From contig JAUZTG010000041.1 of assembly GCA_030734395.1 (NCBI GenBank), positions 2,542,001 through 2,606,000 on the forward strand: 64,000 nt of DNA, in the 5' to 3' direction. Made by a program: the position numbers and the translations under genes. This document shows, piece by piece, positions 42,049-55,500 of the stretch. Positions within the stretch are counted from its first letter, which is position 1; each line of letters begins with the position of its first letter. Under the pieces are notes generated by a model. It was not told where the DNA came from and ran no database searches. It saw only the letters and a program-made list of their open reading frames with translations. The stretch comes from Sarocladium kiliense. Its lineage: Eukaryota; Ascomycota; Sordariomycetes; Hypocreales; Sarocladiaceae.

Positions 42049-45000
42049 TTGTACGCCTGGTGAGGGAGCGAACACAGCAACAGGCGGTACTGTGCGGCAA
42101 CGGGGGGCGTGCGGTCTCTAGTGAGAGGGGGCGTCCCTTGGTGTGGAGGTGAGGTGAAGAAGAGGTGGATGGCGGGAATTCAGGGACCAGGGGGAGGGGT
42201 GGTACAGTGCGCAATGAGTCCCACACTGGGCTCGGGCTGTAGGCTGGACTTGGCTCGGTCTTGTGAGTACTGAGTTGCCGGGGTTGGTTGGAGGCGAACT
42301 AGATGAAGACGTCTAGCTGAGATGAGCCGATTGATATTGGACGATAAGATGTGTTTGGACAATTAGATTAGGCGTGGGTTGTTGATTGTTGTTGAGGGAG
42401 GAGACCGTGGTCGTGATTTGTCGTAGACCTTCAGTGTTGTGTGTTGTATGTATGTGTAAGTGGGCGATTGTCCTGCAATTGCTGTGTGTGACTGGCTGGC
42501 TCGTCGTATCAAACGATAGCCGAAATGAGAATGACAGACTTGAGTTGGGAAACAAAGAAAAGGAATGGATAAACAGAAGCAAGAGCCGGCTTGCTTGACT
42601 GAACTTGGTGGTTCCCCTTGGGCCTAGTCTTCAGGGACAGACAGACACAACTGCAAGCGCGCGCAAACAGAAGTGAACTTGAGCTTCTGATCTGTCCAGT
42701 GAATCCAGCGATCACTTCGAGGCTGGCAACTGGGGCGGGACAAGAGAGGGCAGAGAGGAATATGGGTTAAAAGAGAGGGGGCGAACTTGGGAGCGACACC
42801 TGGATCCTTCACCTTCGACACGACGAGAAAGAAAAGAGGGCAAAATCTAGGATGGGTTGCCAGACGGCGGCAGTCTTATGTATTTTGGCCGCTCTGTTCG
42901 AGGCCATCTCGTCGTCGACGCTCGATATTGGCCGGCTGTCATCGAGCATGTTGCTATTTTTGCCCACATTAGACTGGGCCTGCGCGTCAACGACGTCGAC
43001 ACCATCCAGAGGTGTACTCCGAATTGGTCCGTGGCACAAAGTAGCTCTGTCCGGCCTGGCAAGGCATCTGTGGGACGATGTGCACGGGAGCACTCTGCGC
43101 TTAGAGGGGCCAATGAGACGTGGTCGGCAAAGATGGCCGCCCTGCCAGCCTCCATCCCTAGCTCCATCCCACGTCTTAGCCAGCATGCATGCTTGGCTTT
43201 GGGGTCGGAGGAGAGATGGACAAACGAGGGCTGGGGTCATCCGTCCTGCCACCCAAACGAGGCAAGTCGTGGGACTGAGTGACTCTCATGAGGGTGCCGG
43301 CCCACTATCCATGTCCACCACCTCCCGGCCGTCATGACCACACCTGGCTAGGTTCGGGCATCTAGCTGCATCTGGGCGATTGATTGAGGATCGCATAAGC
43401 TTCTTGAAGTCTTTTTGAACGTGTCGAGGTCATATGCAGCGTGAGACTGGGGAGCGCGAGAGGGGTTGAAGCGCGGTGAGATTTCCAGCATTGAGCTACT
43501 ACTGCTGCCGCATTCCAGAGTCGTTCGTGAGTCTGCAGCTGACTCATGAGACATAGTTTCTAACGGAACCAAAGGAAGCAATCGCACTGGACGCAAGACT
43601 GATTGAGGCGCCCGCTGGTCGGCAAGCCATTCTTCATCAAGCTGAGAGCTATTGACGCATCGGCCGTGCCTCGTCTGTCCGCGGACCTGTCGACGTGCAT
43701 CCCGACCGCAACACTTCCTTCATATAGAGTCTAGTGCCATTGTAGAGCCGGCTAAACACCCTGTCGAAAAACAAGGATATGCCGCTGCCAGCCAGGTATG
43801 TATGTAGGTATGTTGAATGTACTCTGTATGCATGCACGGGACGAAGATTGACCAGGGAAGACCCCTCTTCTGATCGGAGGCAGCGGATCCTTGGTCCAAG
43901 CTTTATCGCTGCCCGCATGCTGTGCAGCACTGTGTAGACTTAGTGCCGCGATTCGACAGCAAAGTGAAGCTCCTCTATCAAACAGCCATCATCCCAAGCC
44001 CACTAGGAACGACAACGGCTGGTGAAGCACTGAGCTGTGAGACAGCCGGTCCTCTTCACCGCACGATGTGGCCGGGGCCCGGTGAGGATGTTGGCATGTC
44101 AGCAGGAACAAAAGTCTTGTCGGGACAGTACAGACAAGGGCTATGCCAGCGAATGGCATCGCTGTTCGCACTGATATGCACGGGATTGGTGGTAAACCCC
44201 AGCGATCAGTCATTTCGCGGCTTGCTGCTCTGGACTCGAAAGAGGGGAAGGGAAGGCAGAAGTAGCGAGAGAGGTACACAGACAACAGGCGATGAGTCGC
44301 TTGGAGAAGTATGTACCCGAACCAGCGAATTGACTGTCACGAGGACGGGAGATGTTGAGTGATAGGCGGGAGCAAGAAGATTGTGGGTCGAATGTGCTGC
44401 TTGATGCGGATCTCCATCACTCAATCATGGTGATAGAAATGGCGGTCGGTTGGGGGAGGTTGGGGGTCGAGGAGGTCAACGGTACGCGCTTTTCTGCGGT
44501 GGAACGGTGGACGAGGTTGGTACCCCCTCAGAGACGGCTGGACGAGTCGAGAATACGATGGTGGGAAGACGACGGTGACGAGTTGCAGTGAGAGGAAATG
44601 GTGGCGGCCGAGTGACGGACGTAGGTTGGACGACGGATGGGCAGCCCACCACCACTGGCAATGAGGGGCATCCACTATTCCCACTAACTGCCCTATCACG
44701 CTACCTAGCGCCAGCTGAGAAACGGCGCTTCAGACCACTGATTGGCCGCGTCTATGTGACGACATGTTGGCTCTTGCAGAAGCGGCAGGGGCCGCGGGAC
44801 CAACCGATTGTAGCGCCAACAGCCACTCCAGGGTGCCCCCATGTCTCTTAAAGCCTTCGTCGACCCCCCTGTCCTGGTCAAGACTTGTCAACCAAGGCTG
44901 GCGCTTCCATCCATGTGTGCCGCCCTCTGTTCTCATTCGTCTACTGACTATTTCCTAGCCAAAGGCCCCGACCCTGGCCCATGTCTGCGATCTTCACCCG

Positions 45001-48000
45001 CCCCCGGCCAATCGCCGGCTCGAAGTCCGCCCAGCATGCCGACGCTCAGATCATGGGGCAGCATCCTGGACCCAGCACTAATAAGTTCGGGCCTGATAGC
45101 TCTGGACGGTGTTTTCTTGATGGCGTTTATGCGAACTTGTTGGCTGTCAACCGTATCAATCTTGACTTGCTTGGATCTAGTTAATGCTCACTCACATTGA
45201 CTCATGCCGTCGAAGCCACCTTGACCGTGAACCCCTATCACTGCGCGATGTTGCCCGAAAGCCTGACACAGCTCCTTGTAAACTCGATCGAGTCATTCCA
45301 GCAACAAGCGCTTCCTCATTGAACTCCATTCTTGTCTCAATACTACATGGTCAGGAATGTTGGCCCCCAAAACTCTCTACCAACACATATGACCTGCATG
45401 GTCTTCCACAGGAGCGGCCTCCTCGTCGCAGGACCAACAATCGACTCGAATGTCGCCAAAAACAAAGTTCTGCTGCTATATTTGAGCTTGTCTTGAGTCT
45501 TTTGCTTTCTGAGCTAAATTAGCTTCCCTCCTGCGATACTGCACATGTCTGAAGGAAAGTGACCTCCATCACACCACCTTTCCCTCTCACCGCGATGTTC
45601 CTTCCTGGCGCTTAACCAGGGTCTCTTTGCTCCCGGCCCCCCATCACGGTCACTAATTGCTGCTATTTTTAATTTTGCCCGCTTTCTTTCCGTGTACACT
45701 ACTCTTGCTTCATCCTTCCGAGCTGCATCCAGTATTTTGGTCCCGTTTTAGGATAGCTGTGAACATGTTCATCCGTCTAAGAATCCCCTCTTAGTATCGC
45801 TGGGCGTGCAGTGGGGGATCGCCTCCATCTTGCTTCCATCATCCAAGCTAATCTTGACTTTGTCCGTGCGTCGAACAACGGGCGCTTGATAGTACGGCTG
45901 GACATTCGAGATTAGTCTGTCTTGCATCTGGCAATCACTCCTGGTGCCGTCACATTCTCGCGATCTTTTTGCCGTATCCGAAGCTCATAGTCCGGCGTTG
46001 CCGATGTGACTCGAACTTCCTGGATCCTTTCAAGGTGTGATGATCATTCCAAACTTCTCAAGGCTGAATGTCTGGTCTGGTCGTGTTCATCTCCCCCTCA
46101 ACGATCATCCAAACCTACGCGGCCGCTGCCCCGTCCGTCTTGGGGAACGGTGTGCCAGCTCTCTTTCGCTATATCCCCGATGGTGGTGTGCAACAGGGCC
46201 TCTTTACGGGCCGCTCTCGAACCCAAGTGTGGCTTTCTCTGGTCAGCTTCATGCCGCCTCCAGTTCACTCTCAAAAATTCATTGTCCACAATGCAGGCAC
46301 AAGGTTCGTTTGCGGTTCCGGGGAGCACCCAGACGCCACGAAGCAACTCTGGTAGCCGCCGCATCCGCTTCTACACCACTCTAGGAGGAGTGGCCGTTTG
46401 AACAAGAGAAAGTGTGCCACACAAAGCCGAAGGCTTGTGGCGTAGAACAGGTGCCTGCCACACTGCGAGCCTGAAATACCCTATACATCGTTGATAAGGT
46501 AGGAGGTTTAAAGTTCCTTGAGCTCAAGCTTGTCGGGAATGTGATGCATCAAGACGACTGGTCACTATGGCTGATATCACTTCGTGATATGTCGTGCATA
46601 ATTTGACAGGTCAAGTTTCATGTCAGTGATTGTGGTGTGCGCGATCGCTCCCAAGGAGCTCTGTGAATTCCTTAGATTGGTTTACGTCCCAAATCACTAG
46701 AGTTACCTCAACATTCGAAAAGTTCATTGTAGACTTGGAAAACTCTTCGTCAAGGCCTACGTGCCACTCATTGTAAAAAAAAAACCTCACTGTAGCTCGA
46801 AGTTCAAGATCAATACTATCTGCTGTGACTGCCGGTGTTGTTTCCCGCCCCCTGATTGTTTTCTCAGCAGGGACCCTTAGATCCAGGGTAACTGGGAGCT
46901 TAGATATGGAAGTTCAGGTTCTACGGGTTTGGCCAAAGTCTGAGATGTGGCGTTGGAATGTTGGCGCACGTGTGAAAGCCCAGCCACGCGACTTCTCCAA
47001 TCTTAAAGTTCGTGGCGCAAAGCCGTCACGGGCGGACTGGGCTTGAGCAACATGGACCATGGTGGCTCTGACCGTCGCTCGTCGCCTCCCCCTCCCGACT
47101 TACACGACTCGGGCGAAGGCAGATCCCCTCAGCATCGAAGTTCCAGAGTTCTGAATGCAACCTCAGGAAACCGAGAATCGTTAGTCCAAGCAAGATGAGC
47201 AAATGGAAGGTGCGCACTGTACGGCCGTGGGTGGAGTGGATGCAACCCACCATCTCTGTTTATGAGGGTAGTCAATTGATGATCACGGCTTCAATCCTCA
47301 AACGGGTAGAAATGGTCAGCTCAAAAATCCCCGGACTGGATACCATTTGAGAGGGCGCTTTGTTCGTCGCATTTGCAACGTAGATTACGATGACGCCGTA
47401 GTCATCACTGCAAAGGGCACAAGTTTCGAATCGTCGTTGAGTCGCTCCCAGACTTAATACAAATTCTGCCAAGCCTCGAGTCAATGCTCGGGACCGAGAA
47501 GGAGCAAACTTGTGCAGCTGCCACCCCGCAGCAAGTAGCCTCTTTGGACAGATCCTGATCCTGATTCTATCCCGAGGAGCGCACAAGAAATGGCAAAGCA
47601 TCACATGGATGGTAGCCTGAGCCATCAGGAGTTGGGCATTAAGTCCGCGTAGTATTGGGATGTAAACCGCGCAGGATGCGCTCTGGGCACTTAAGGTTGC
47701 AATGGGACCCCTGGGCCCTGGCGAAATTCCCGCTAGATGAATAGGATGGTGTGCGAGATCCCTGGCGGAAGATCATTGTGCAGCTTGGCCTGGACCCTGA
47801 TCTGGTGCCGCAAAATGGTAACGATGCGCACAATCAAGATACGCCATGGCCGACGGGAGGCACCTATTATGTGATTTGCAGGCGATATCACAGCTTGAAC
47901 GGGCCGACAAGATTTTGTGCATGCTTGCCTGGTTTGTACGGTGCGCAAGCTAGGATCTCCCGCAGAACTGCTCAGCTCGAGATCAGAATGTAGTGATGCG

Positions 48001-51000
48001 TTCTTTGGCTATTGCGATCTCCAGTGTGGTAAGCTGGGTAGTCGAACAACATACATTTGATGCGCCTGAGACATGAAAACAATCACTACAGGACGATATC
48101 TTCTTGCGCGACGTCATCGCATGCAGTGAACATGGACCAATAATGGAAGATGCGGTGAGGGAGCTCCGGGCCGTGCACTTCTGCTTCAGAAATGCACAAC
48201 ATACGATGCTGCCGGAAGCGGGGATCCCTGCCGTCCAGTATGGAAGGGCTTTAACCATGCAGCCAACCAGAACATGGCTGGGCTGGACCAAATCACTGAT
48301 TGTGCGTCGCTTGAGGCCGAATCTCTACACGGTTCTTAGCAAATTTGTGTCGTCCATGTTCGAGCAGACGGGGAGAGTCGGCGGCCTATGTTCGGGATAC
48401 AGCCGACTGCGGACAGACACACAACGTCAACCTGGGCGGATTGTCTCGGAACAGTCAAGAATTGCGCAACAGCCAATGGCAGCAGGGTATGGGGATCATG
48501 AAAAGCGATTGGAGCTTGAATAGATTGCGCACCGAAGACGCAAGTCCGAGCGTAACCGGGCGCAAGGTGCCGTGAAACCTTTGCACAGACGCACGATTGC
48601 GAGAGCGAATTTTGGGAGACAGCTTGAATGAGAAAGGCGAGCCGAGGAGAAGACCGACCCATCGCATGAACGATTACATGAAGAATGAGGAGTCATATCA
48701 GAGGAGAGAACCGACGACGACAGAGAGAAGGGCACTGTGCATCCGATGCACGCCTTCCCTCGGCTAGTTTAGGTGCCTGGGGTCCCCCTACAGGCATGAG
48801 CAGGTAGCTTAGCGCACAGTGCACGGCACCTGTCGAGTCCTGTGCACCTGCCCGCACAGTGCCGTCTCTAGAACCACACCCAACCTGCCCATTTTGGCAA
48901 GTATGCCATCTGCTGCCACCTGTCGAGACATCCGCTTCTTGCCCGGGCAGGCCAGGGAAGAGATGGTGTCCCACTCTGCTGAACACCCGCTTCTTCTTGC
49001 TCGTCACGGTCGCACTGCTGGAGCCATCACCCGCCACCCATTTCTCGCTGTGTTGCTACCCAGGGCACTGTCGGGCACTTTCCATTTCACCTGTCAAGGA
49101 CACTAGGGGAGGCGAACTTGGGAAGGAGGGACCCTGCGTTTGCGCTGCTCGCTCCGGGTCCCGCTCTTATCGGATTCTGGAGCGTGATGGAAGTGTGATA
49201 GCAAAGATGAGTGTCGGGGGTATCGTAATCTTTGTCCTCTGTCACTCTCCGTATCACCGCCTCGGCCAGAATCACCCTTGTTATCACCTTTGTCGTCTCC
49301 ATTGCGGAAACCTCCCTCAAGTCTAGTGTGAGGAGTACGTTCTGGAGCTTACCCCTGTCTTCGTGAGAGCTCGTGACTAGGTTCGTGTCCAGAAAGTTGG
49401 CAGGGAAGCTGCAGCAAGTGACGATAGTAGCGTGTGGCTTGCTTCTTCACACTGCACCGAAGCCGATTTGACTGTCTTGGCGGCCGCGGTGTTCAGACTA
49501 AGACACCTGAGTTGTCTGGCGTGCTGAGTATTTCGAACGTCGAGTCCAGCCAGCATCCAGACTTACTCTGTTAGTCTCTGGCTTGCCGACCTCGCTACAT
49601 CGGCCAACGTTCACCGTGCATCCGCCCGTTTCTCGCCGCTCCACCCTTGCTCCCCCGCCGCAACGATTGACCGCCATCTCCTTAGGTCCTGGCCGATCAG
49701 CAAGACCGTCGCACGTCTAAGTCATGTGTCTCGCGGTTCGAGGTCACGCTGGCCACGATGGTCTCCGTCTCGGATGAGTGGCCTCAGATCGACTGGCTTT
49801 GAGCATTTGGTCTACACCGCAACCTTTGCCGCAATAATATCACATGACCATCGGCCCTTCCGTTGCGATCTCAGCTTGGCCATCCACCTCCATCAGACTT
49901 CCCGTCGTCAGCCGGTCCGTCCCTCTCCTCTAGCTCGCCCCTTTGCCGCATTATGAGTGTGATGAGATCGAGTATGCTTAGTGGTTAGGGCTCGCTATCA
50001 CCTCTGGTCTCGCAATCCACACCAGAGCTGGGGTGGCCAAGCCACATTGGATAGGTGATGAACCCCAGAGTCCCGCCCTATTCAGTGGGACTCTCTTACA
50101 GTCGAGGGAAGACGGGCACTTTTCGACATCATGAGGTGTGGCGAGATGTGATAGAGGATCCAAAGACGATCTGATATGCGAAAAGGCTATTGTCCACTTC
50201 GGCAGATTATCCACCCTTGATCCTTTTGAGGTAAAGTCTTCTACCCCATGTTCAACAGAGTCTTTACCGCGGGAAATCAAGGACCAAACCAAGTCGGCTC
50301 CCTCCCTAGAATGCCCGTGACGTCTTCTCTGCAAGCTACGGCCCCTTCCACTTGCAAAAACACCTGCTTTGGCGATGCGAACCAACAGCAGCAACGTCAT
50401 GCCCTCTCGCCTCTCTCCAGTCGCACCGACAGGAGTCCACTTGTCAATTCGCAGCCACGTTGAACAGCCTCGCCGTGAGCACGCGGCCAACAGAGAAACT
50501 AGGGCCCCCTCTCCGGCCCATCGCGCCCGCCCCTCCTCTTTACCAGTCTTTCTGCTTGCCGTGAGGATCCTGGTCGGCAAAACCTCCGCCTCCAGCTGAC
50601 TTTATGATCCTTGATCCCTGCGTGGTCTTGGAAGACCAGGGTTGGGTTGGATGGGCGCCCCCCACAACCTGACCTCGGCGCTTAAATGCCAGTTTCCTTT
50701 GCTGGAGACATGCCGGCCTTAGTCTGTCGAAGTCTCGACGAATCGCATCGAGGCCAACCCTGAATAACCCCCAATCACAAGCCGTTGCACTGCAGGTCAC
50801 GGCCTATAGGTGTTGTCGGCGGCTTGGACTTCATCCAACCTGCATGATGGTGCTGCCGCGCTCGCACTTACTCGCTGCTGTCTCAACTGGCTCCGCTCTC
50901 TGGCCGCCGAACGAGCCCTTGGCCCAGCGAGGTCTGGTGTAAGGCCATGGATGAAGACCATGCTGCCGCCCAGTCTTCACACCGCATGGGCCGCTTCGTT

Positions 51001-51473
51001 GCACCTATTCTTGTCACTTGTTTGGTGCATGTCGCTTGCACCATCACATCCCATCCCATCCCCCAACGAGTGTCGACTCGAGAGGAGCCCAAGCCGAGCA
51101 TACATAACCACACGATAGCCGCCAGGTGCCACCTCGTAGTTCTTCTCCCGAGTTTTGCGACCTGTGCGATATTTTGGTTTTCTTTCCGGTCATCTACGAA
51201 AGACACAACATTCATTTACTTCACGGTGGCGTAGAACGCCTCCACAACCGATAAGAATCCGCTGGCAACGGCACTGACATCGATCGACGAAGTAACACAA
51301 ACAACGACATTAGTAAGAGGAGGACCTTCAGAGATACTTGAATAGTGTGTGGAAGAGATAAAAGGAGGAGAAAAAAATGGTACGTTGGTAAGGTTGTGAA
51401 GGGCACAGCTTGTGTTGACATGAGATAGGAATACTCAAGTTTCCAGGCTGGTGAGAGGCGGACATATCAGGAG
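42049..51473. other. 9.4-kb region without recognisable genes between PRO1 and the SAM/PH gene
   Basis: Both flanking genes point away from it, so it contains two promoters and probably long 5' leaders. On the minus strand about 42049-42700 is A/C/T-rich leader-like sequence with a possible upstream frame. On the plus strand around 45480-45760 and 51130-51240 there are pyrimidine-rich leader-like stretches. A run of ten A lies at 46775-46784. Many open frames of 60-200 codons occur, on both strands and mutually overlapping, none with a family motif. Non-coding transcripts cannot be ruled out from sequence alone. Confidence 0.5.
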
Positions 51474-53956
51474 ATGCGACAGAAACCAGCACCGCGAGAC
51501 ACGTTCTTCAGCCTTCGAAATGAGCCACAATTGCACGCAGAGCAACGGCCAACATCAGTTGCGACGGAATTCGTGGACACAGACTTTGATGATGATGATA
51601 TTCTCACCGATGATGGCAACTCCCCACGAGTTAGCCTCCAGTCTGTAAGTCAACCTTGGTAACTGAGAGTCAATCTGGGCCTAACATCATACTGTAGTCG
51701 GGACAACCGAGTTTTACCACTTTGTCATCCTACGAGGAGGCTACGACGCCGAGGTCAAGTAGAAGCCGAGAGAACTACACGGACCAGTGGCAGAAGCCGA
51801 TCCAGGGACCAAGAGGACCACACCTCTTCCGCAGCTCAACGGACCCGTCGTTCATCGCACCTTCATTTACTGCACAGTCCTTCAACGAGGACGATGTGAT
51901 CCTGACCTTGTCACCTGTCACTCCGAAGACAGCGCGAGGCATTCCAGAGAGCTTTGTCAAGACACAGCTTCCGCGACGGAACAGCCCTTTCCAATACTCA
52001 GGAGCAGATCTCGACTCTTCGAAGCTTGTTGACTGGTCTCCCGAGATGGTGGCCCAATCGATGCTCAATGCTGGCATTGAGCTACCGATGGCTGAGCGTT
52101 TCATCGAGAACGACATCAACGGCGCCATTCTGATTACACTCAAATTCGAGGATCTTCGTGAACTCGATATCCCTTCCTTTGGTATCCGAACAAAAGTCTG
52201 GCACCAAATTCAAGCCCTGAGGGATAGTAGGCCAGCATCTCCGCGCGCGCCGACGCCGATCGAGGACAAGCCTGATCGTGATGTCAGGAAAGAGGCCAGA
52301 GAAACCTCAGGTCTCAAGCGACGACCAAGCAGCAGACGCCGACCTCGGAAGAAGCCTTCGGCGACTGATACAATCACACCAATGGAGTCGGTATCAATCA
52401 TCGGTATCGAGCAAGTGATTCCTAAGCCCCACACATGCTCCAAGGGTGAGAACTGCTCTAAGTGGAAGAAGCAGCAAAGAGCAATCGAGGACTTCAGGCG
52501 ACTGAACCCCAATGTCAACATTGAGTTTGGGGGCACAGTTCTCATCGCCGGGGATGCTGGGAACCCCGAGACAGCAGAAGCCATCGACCCTAATCAGGCA
52601 TTGCGACCGGTGTCAGATGCTGTTCCATCCGTCGTTGCTTCGTCTGATGTCCTTGGAGCAGGTGGCCTACCGCCTCTGCAGTACCTCCGAGAGGCAACCC
52701 TCCGCAACATGAAGCTGCAGGATCCTCAAGACAATGTCCGCCAATTCCTTGACTTCCAGCAGGCACAGCCATCAGGAGCCACCAACGAGTGGCCGCCAAC
52801 ACCTCCTTTCGAGATCAAGCCCACCGCCCAGCCACCGCATCGAGAACTTCGACGCTTGCCAAAGCTGAACATTCCCAATGGCTTGCCATCCACACCGAGG
52901 CCATCTCACAAGCGTTCATCCACTACCCCAACTCCAACCAAGACCCCATCGCCACTCGTCATGGATCAGACTGACCAAGTGGCTCGAGAACCTGAGTTCG
53001 TCCCGTACATGATGACAAAGGCAGACCCATTGTCCCCTGACCTGGAGACACCGCGAAACCCTTATCGATTTGGTACACCATTCTCAGAGATGGATGTTCC
53101 TGTGACAGCTGTCCCGCTTGGACCAGTCGCCCGCGACTTCTCTCAGTCAGTTCCTCCGGATATGAGTTACCAGACCTCACCGTCACGCCATAATATCCCC
53201 CGCACGCAGTCGCGTGCCTCTGCTCGTCGACCTTCCTTCCCTGTCTTGCCAGCTCTGGACGAGAACAAGCCAGTTCGTGTGGCAACTCAAACACCTGCTC
53301 CAGCGCCGGTGGCCGCAGTCTCGCCTCCGCGACCTCCCAGGCCAACCCAACCTCTCCAGGCTCCACCACGACCCAACTACCCATGGACGTCCGTGGAGAG
53401 GAACCATTGGGAGAAGATTGGTCCCATGAGCTCCAATGTGGATGCGATTGCTGCGGATGGTGTTAGCTACGAGGGTCCGATGAAGAAGCGGAAGCAGCGC
53501 ATGCTTCGTACCGAATGGCAAGACGGATATTTCACTCTCAAGGGCACCCGTCTCAACATGCACAAAGACAGCCAGCGGCGCGATCGCACATTGGAATACG
53601 TGGATATTGACGATTATGCTATTGCCTGCTCCAGCATCGCCTCTACCTCCAAGCTATCGGCGGCATTCCGAGCCGTTCACATCACCTCTGGAAAGGACAA
53701 GTCCGACACGGTTGGAGCATTTGCATTCCAGCTCATCCCTCAGGACAAGAATGGTGCTCGTCTTCGCAAGCGTGAAAGCACACTGCCCGGAGGCACTGCC
53801 CCCGTCGAAGGCGTCAATGGAACTGGCAAGACCCATCACTTCGCGGTGAAGAACCGTGATGAACGCATTGACTGGATGCGAGAGCTCATGCTCGCGAAGG
53901 CCATGAAGCAGAAAGGTGAAGGGTTTGAGATCAGCCGCAACGGCAACATGATCTAA
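51474..53956 (+). CDS. SAM and PH domain protein (Boi-like)
   Basis: A cell-cortex/polarity adaptor type of 809 residues from two exons, 51474-51644 and 51698-53956. A SAM domain lies near residues 165-232 (LVDWSPEMVAQSMLNAGI, ERFIENDINGAILITLKFED, FGIRTKVWHQIQAL). A long Pro/Ser/Thr-rich disordered middle carries many PxxP-like stretches. A C-terminal PH domain spans about 645-795 (YEGPMKKRKQRMLRTEWQ, GYFTLKGTRLNMHKD, HHFAVKNRDERIDWMREL). Yeast Boi1/Boi2 share SAM plus PH order but have an N-terminal SH3 domain, which I do not see here. A lipid-binding, SAM-mediated role at the plasma membrane is expected from the domains; it is a core gene. Confidence 0.92.
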
Positions 53957-54578
53957 TGTCTTGCTCGCTTAGCAATTCGGGATGCCTGCTGAGATTGTCC
54001 GGTTCGTTGCAGGCTGCTTGGAAACGGAGCTTTCTAATCACGTTCACTCAAATAATTGCCCCATCATCACTCTTTGTATCTTTTCGGCTTTGAGGCAACA
54101 TCTGCTTCGACGCCCGCGTCTGTTTTGTGTCATACCAAACGGTGTTAGTTGTTTTACGTTCTATACTCTCCCTCACGGATATGGATTTTGGATACCATTT
54201 TTTGCATTCTTAGGATAGGCCACTCAATATGCCTTCTATGCTGATTGAACCTTTGTGTCCTTGGATGTGAATGTAGATGTTCGCAACTTGGGCTCTTGAC
54301 AACGCAAGTTGACTCGAGCTGAAAAGCGCCCTTGGGTGTCCATCGCCCTGGAGCAGACAAGGGATATCGGAGCATGTCGTTTGAAAGGATGCCTGACACC
54401 AGTATGGCTTCGCAAGGGGTATAATCGCCTGATTACAAATGTTGTACATTCTGTCTCTCTATATGCTGCCAGCCGTTTGGCGGATAATCATACAAGGTTA
54501 GGAAGTTCATTCCCAGCAGTGCCTACATGGCGCATGATCCGTACATATCACCCAACTCTTCATTCGAAACCCCTTGAC
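53957..54578. other. Convergent intergenic region, no gene seen
   Basis: 3' flanks of the SAM/PH gene and the mitochondrial ribosomal protein gene. No feature recognised. Confidence 0.5.
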
Positions 54579-55500
54579 CTATGCCGAGTCAGCTGCGGCA
54601 GTGGGCTGAGGCTGCTCACTGATGCCCGCCCGTTGAGCCACCTGCTTCCAGTCGATCTGCTCCCACCATGCCTCAGCATAGGCCGCCTTTCCACCGTGTC
54701 CCTCACGTCCGACACCCCAATCCAGCAACCACGCATGCTCCCAGGTGTTCAGGCACAACACAGGCTCCAAGGCGATACCACCTGGTGGCAGGTCGTTCGT
54801 GTTCATCCTCCTCGCCTCGACTCTGTTGCGGTAGTATTCACTCGCCGAGCCCTGGTTCCCAAGGGTGTTCATATCGCTTCCCTGTCTACGCCAGTGCGCA
54901 CCGGGGTATGGGCTGCCCGCGAGGTAGGTGCTCAGGACTTTGTACTCGTGTGGAGCAGTCTTGACGAGCCAGACGAAGCCGGGGCCGAACATGGCGGAGG
55001 CTGTGACGACAAGCTCGCGTCGGAGTGTCTCGAGGGACGTGAAGCTGGACTCGAGGTCTGAGCGGAGGGCCTCAGGCATGGGGGTGCCGCCAGGGGCGAG
55101 GCCTTGGAAGAAGAAGTGGTTGTTGTGGGCCATAGAGGCGTAGTTGAAGATGGGGGCTTGAGAGGGTTCGCGGGCGGTCATGATGGATATAGTCTTGGAG
55201 TCTTTATCCTCGAGCTCGGAGCCTGCGACGGGTCTCGTGTCAGTCTAATCATTGTGCAGATTATCGGTATGTCTGGAGGGCTGTCCTACCAGCTGTCAAC
55301 GCATTAAGCTTCTCGATGACCAGTCCCTGGTAGTCGGTCCAAGCGATCTGGAAACCAGCCGGGCTCATAAGGTCAGGGACACCCTCAGAGAAGTCGTGCT
55401 TGAGCTCAGGAACAGAGTGAATGCATCTCCTGGCATTGACCGTGGCACGCAGCCCAAGGCTGGTGGCCAGTCTCGGCGCTCTTAAGCGCGGGCGAAACAT
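54579..55500 (-). CDS. Mitochondrial small-subunit ribosomal protein with Fe/Mn-SOD fold (mS42/mS43 type)
   Basis: A structural protein of the mitoribosome, 284 residues, two exons (55500-55290 and 55222-54579). The start MFRPRLRAPRLATSLGLRAT is Arg-rich and acid-free, a typical mitochondrial targeting sequence. The SOD-like N-terminal domain begins at HDFSEGVPDLMSP. The C-terminal domain has NTWEHAWLLDWGVGREG, matching the SOD signature D-x-W-E-H-A except that the metal ligand Asp is Asn. AHNNHFFFQGL corresponds to the SOD second-helix region. Loss of the ligand fits the ribosomal paralogues (yeast Rsm26 and Mrp1) rather than an active dismutase. Which of the two it is cannot be decided from sequence inspection. 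Confidence 0.88.

Noticed and set aside
42852..43337. Plus-strand 161-codon frame starting with a hydrophobic stretch, resembling a small secreted protein
   Set aside because: The hydrophobic start is followed by Arg/Pro-rich random-like sequence, and two other plus-strand frames and a minus-strand frame overlap it fully. I cannot separate it from chance.
46006..46401. Three overlapping plus-strand frames, considered as a small gene
   Set aside because: All three frames are open at once, a composition effect, and none has recognisable protein features.
49978..50580. Minus-strand 200-codon frame in the gene-poor region
   Set aside because: No domain, no splice context and unfavourable composition; it overlaps plus-strand frames of similar quality.
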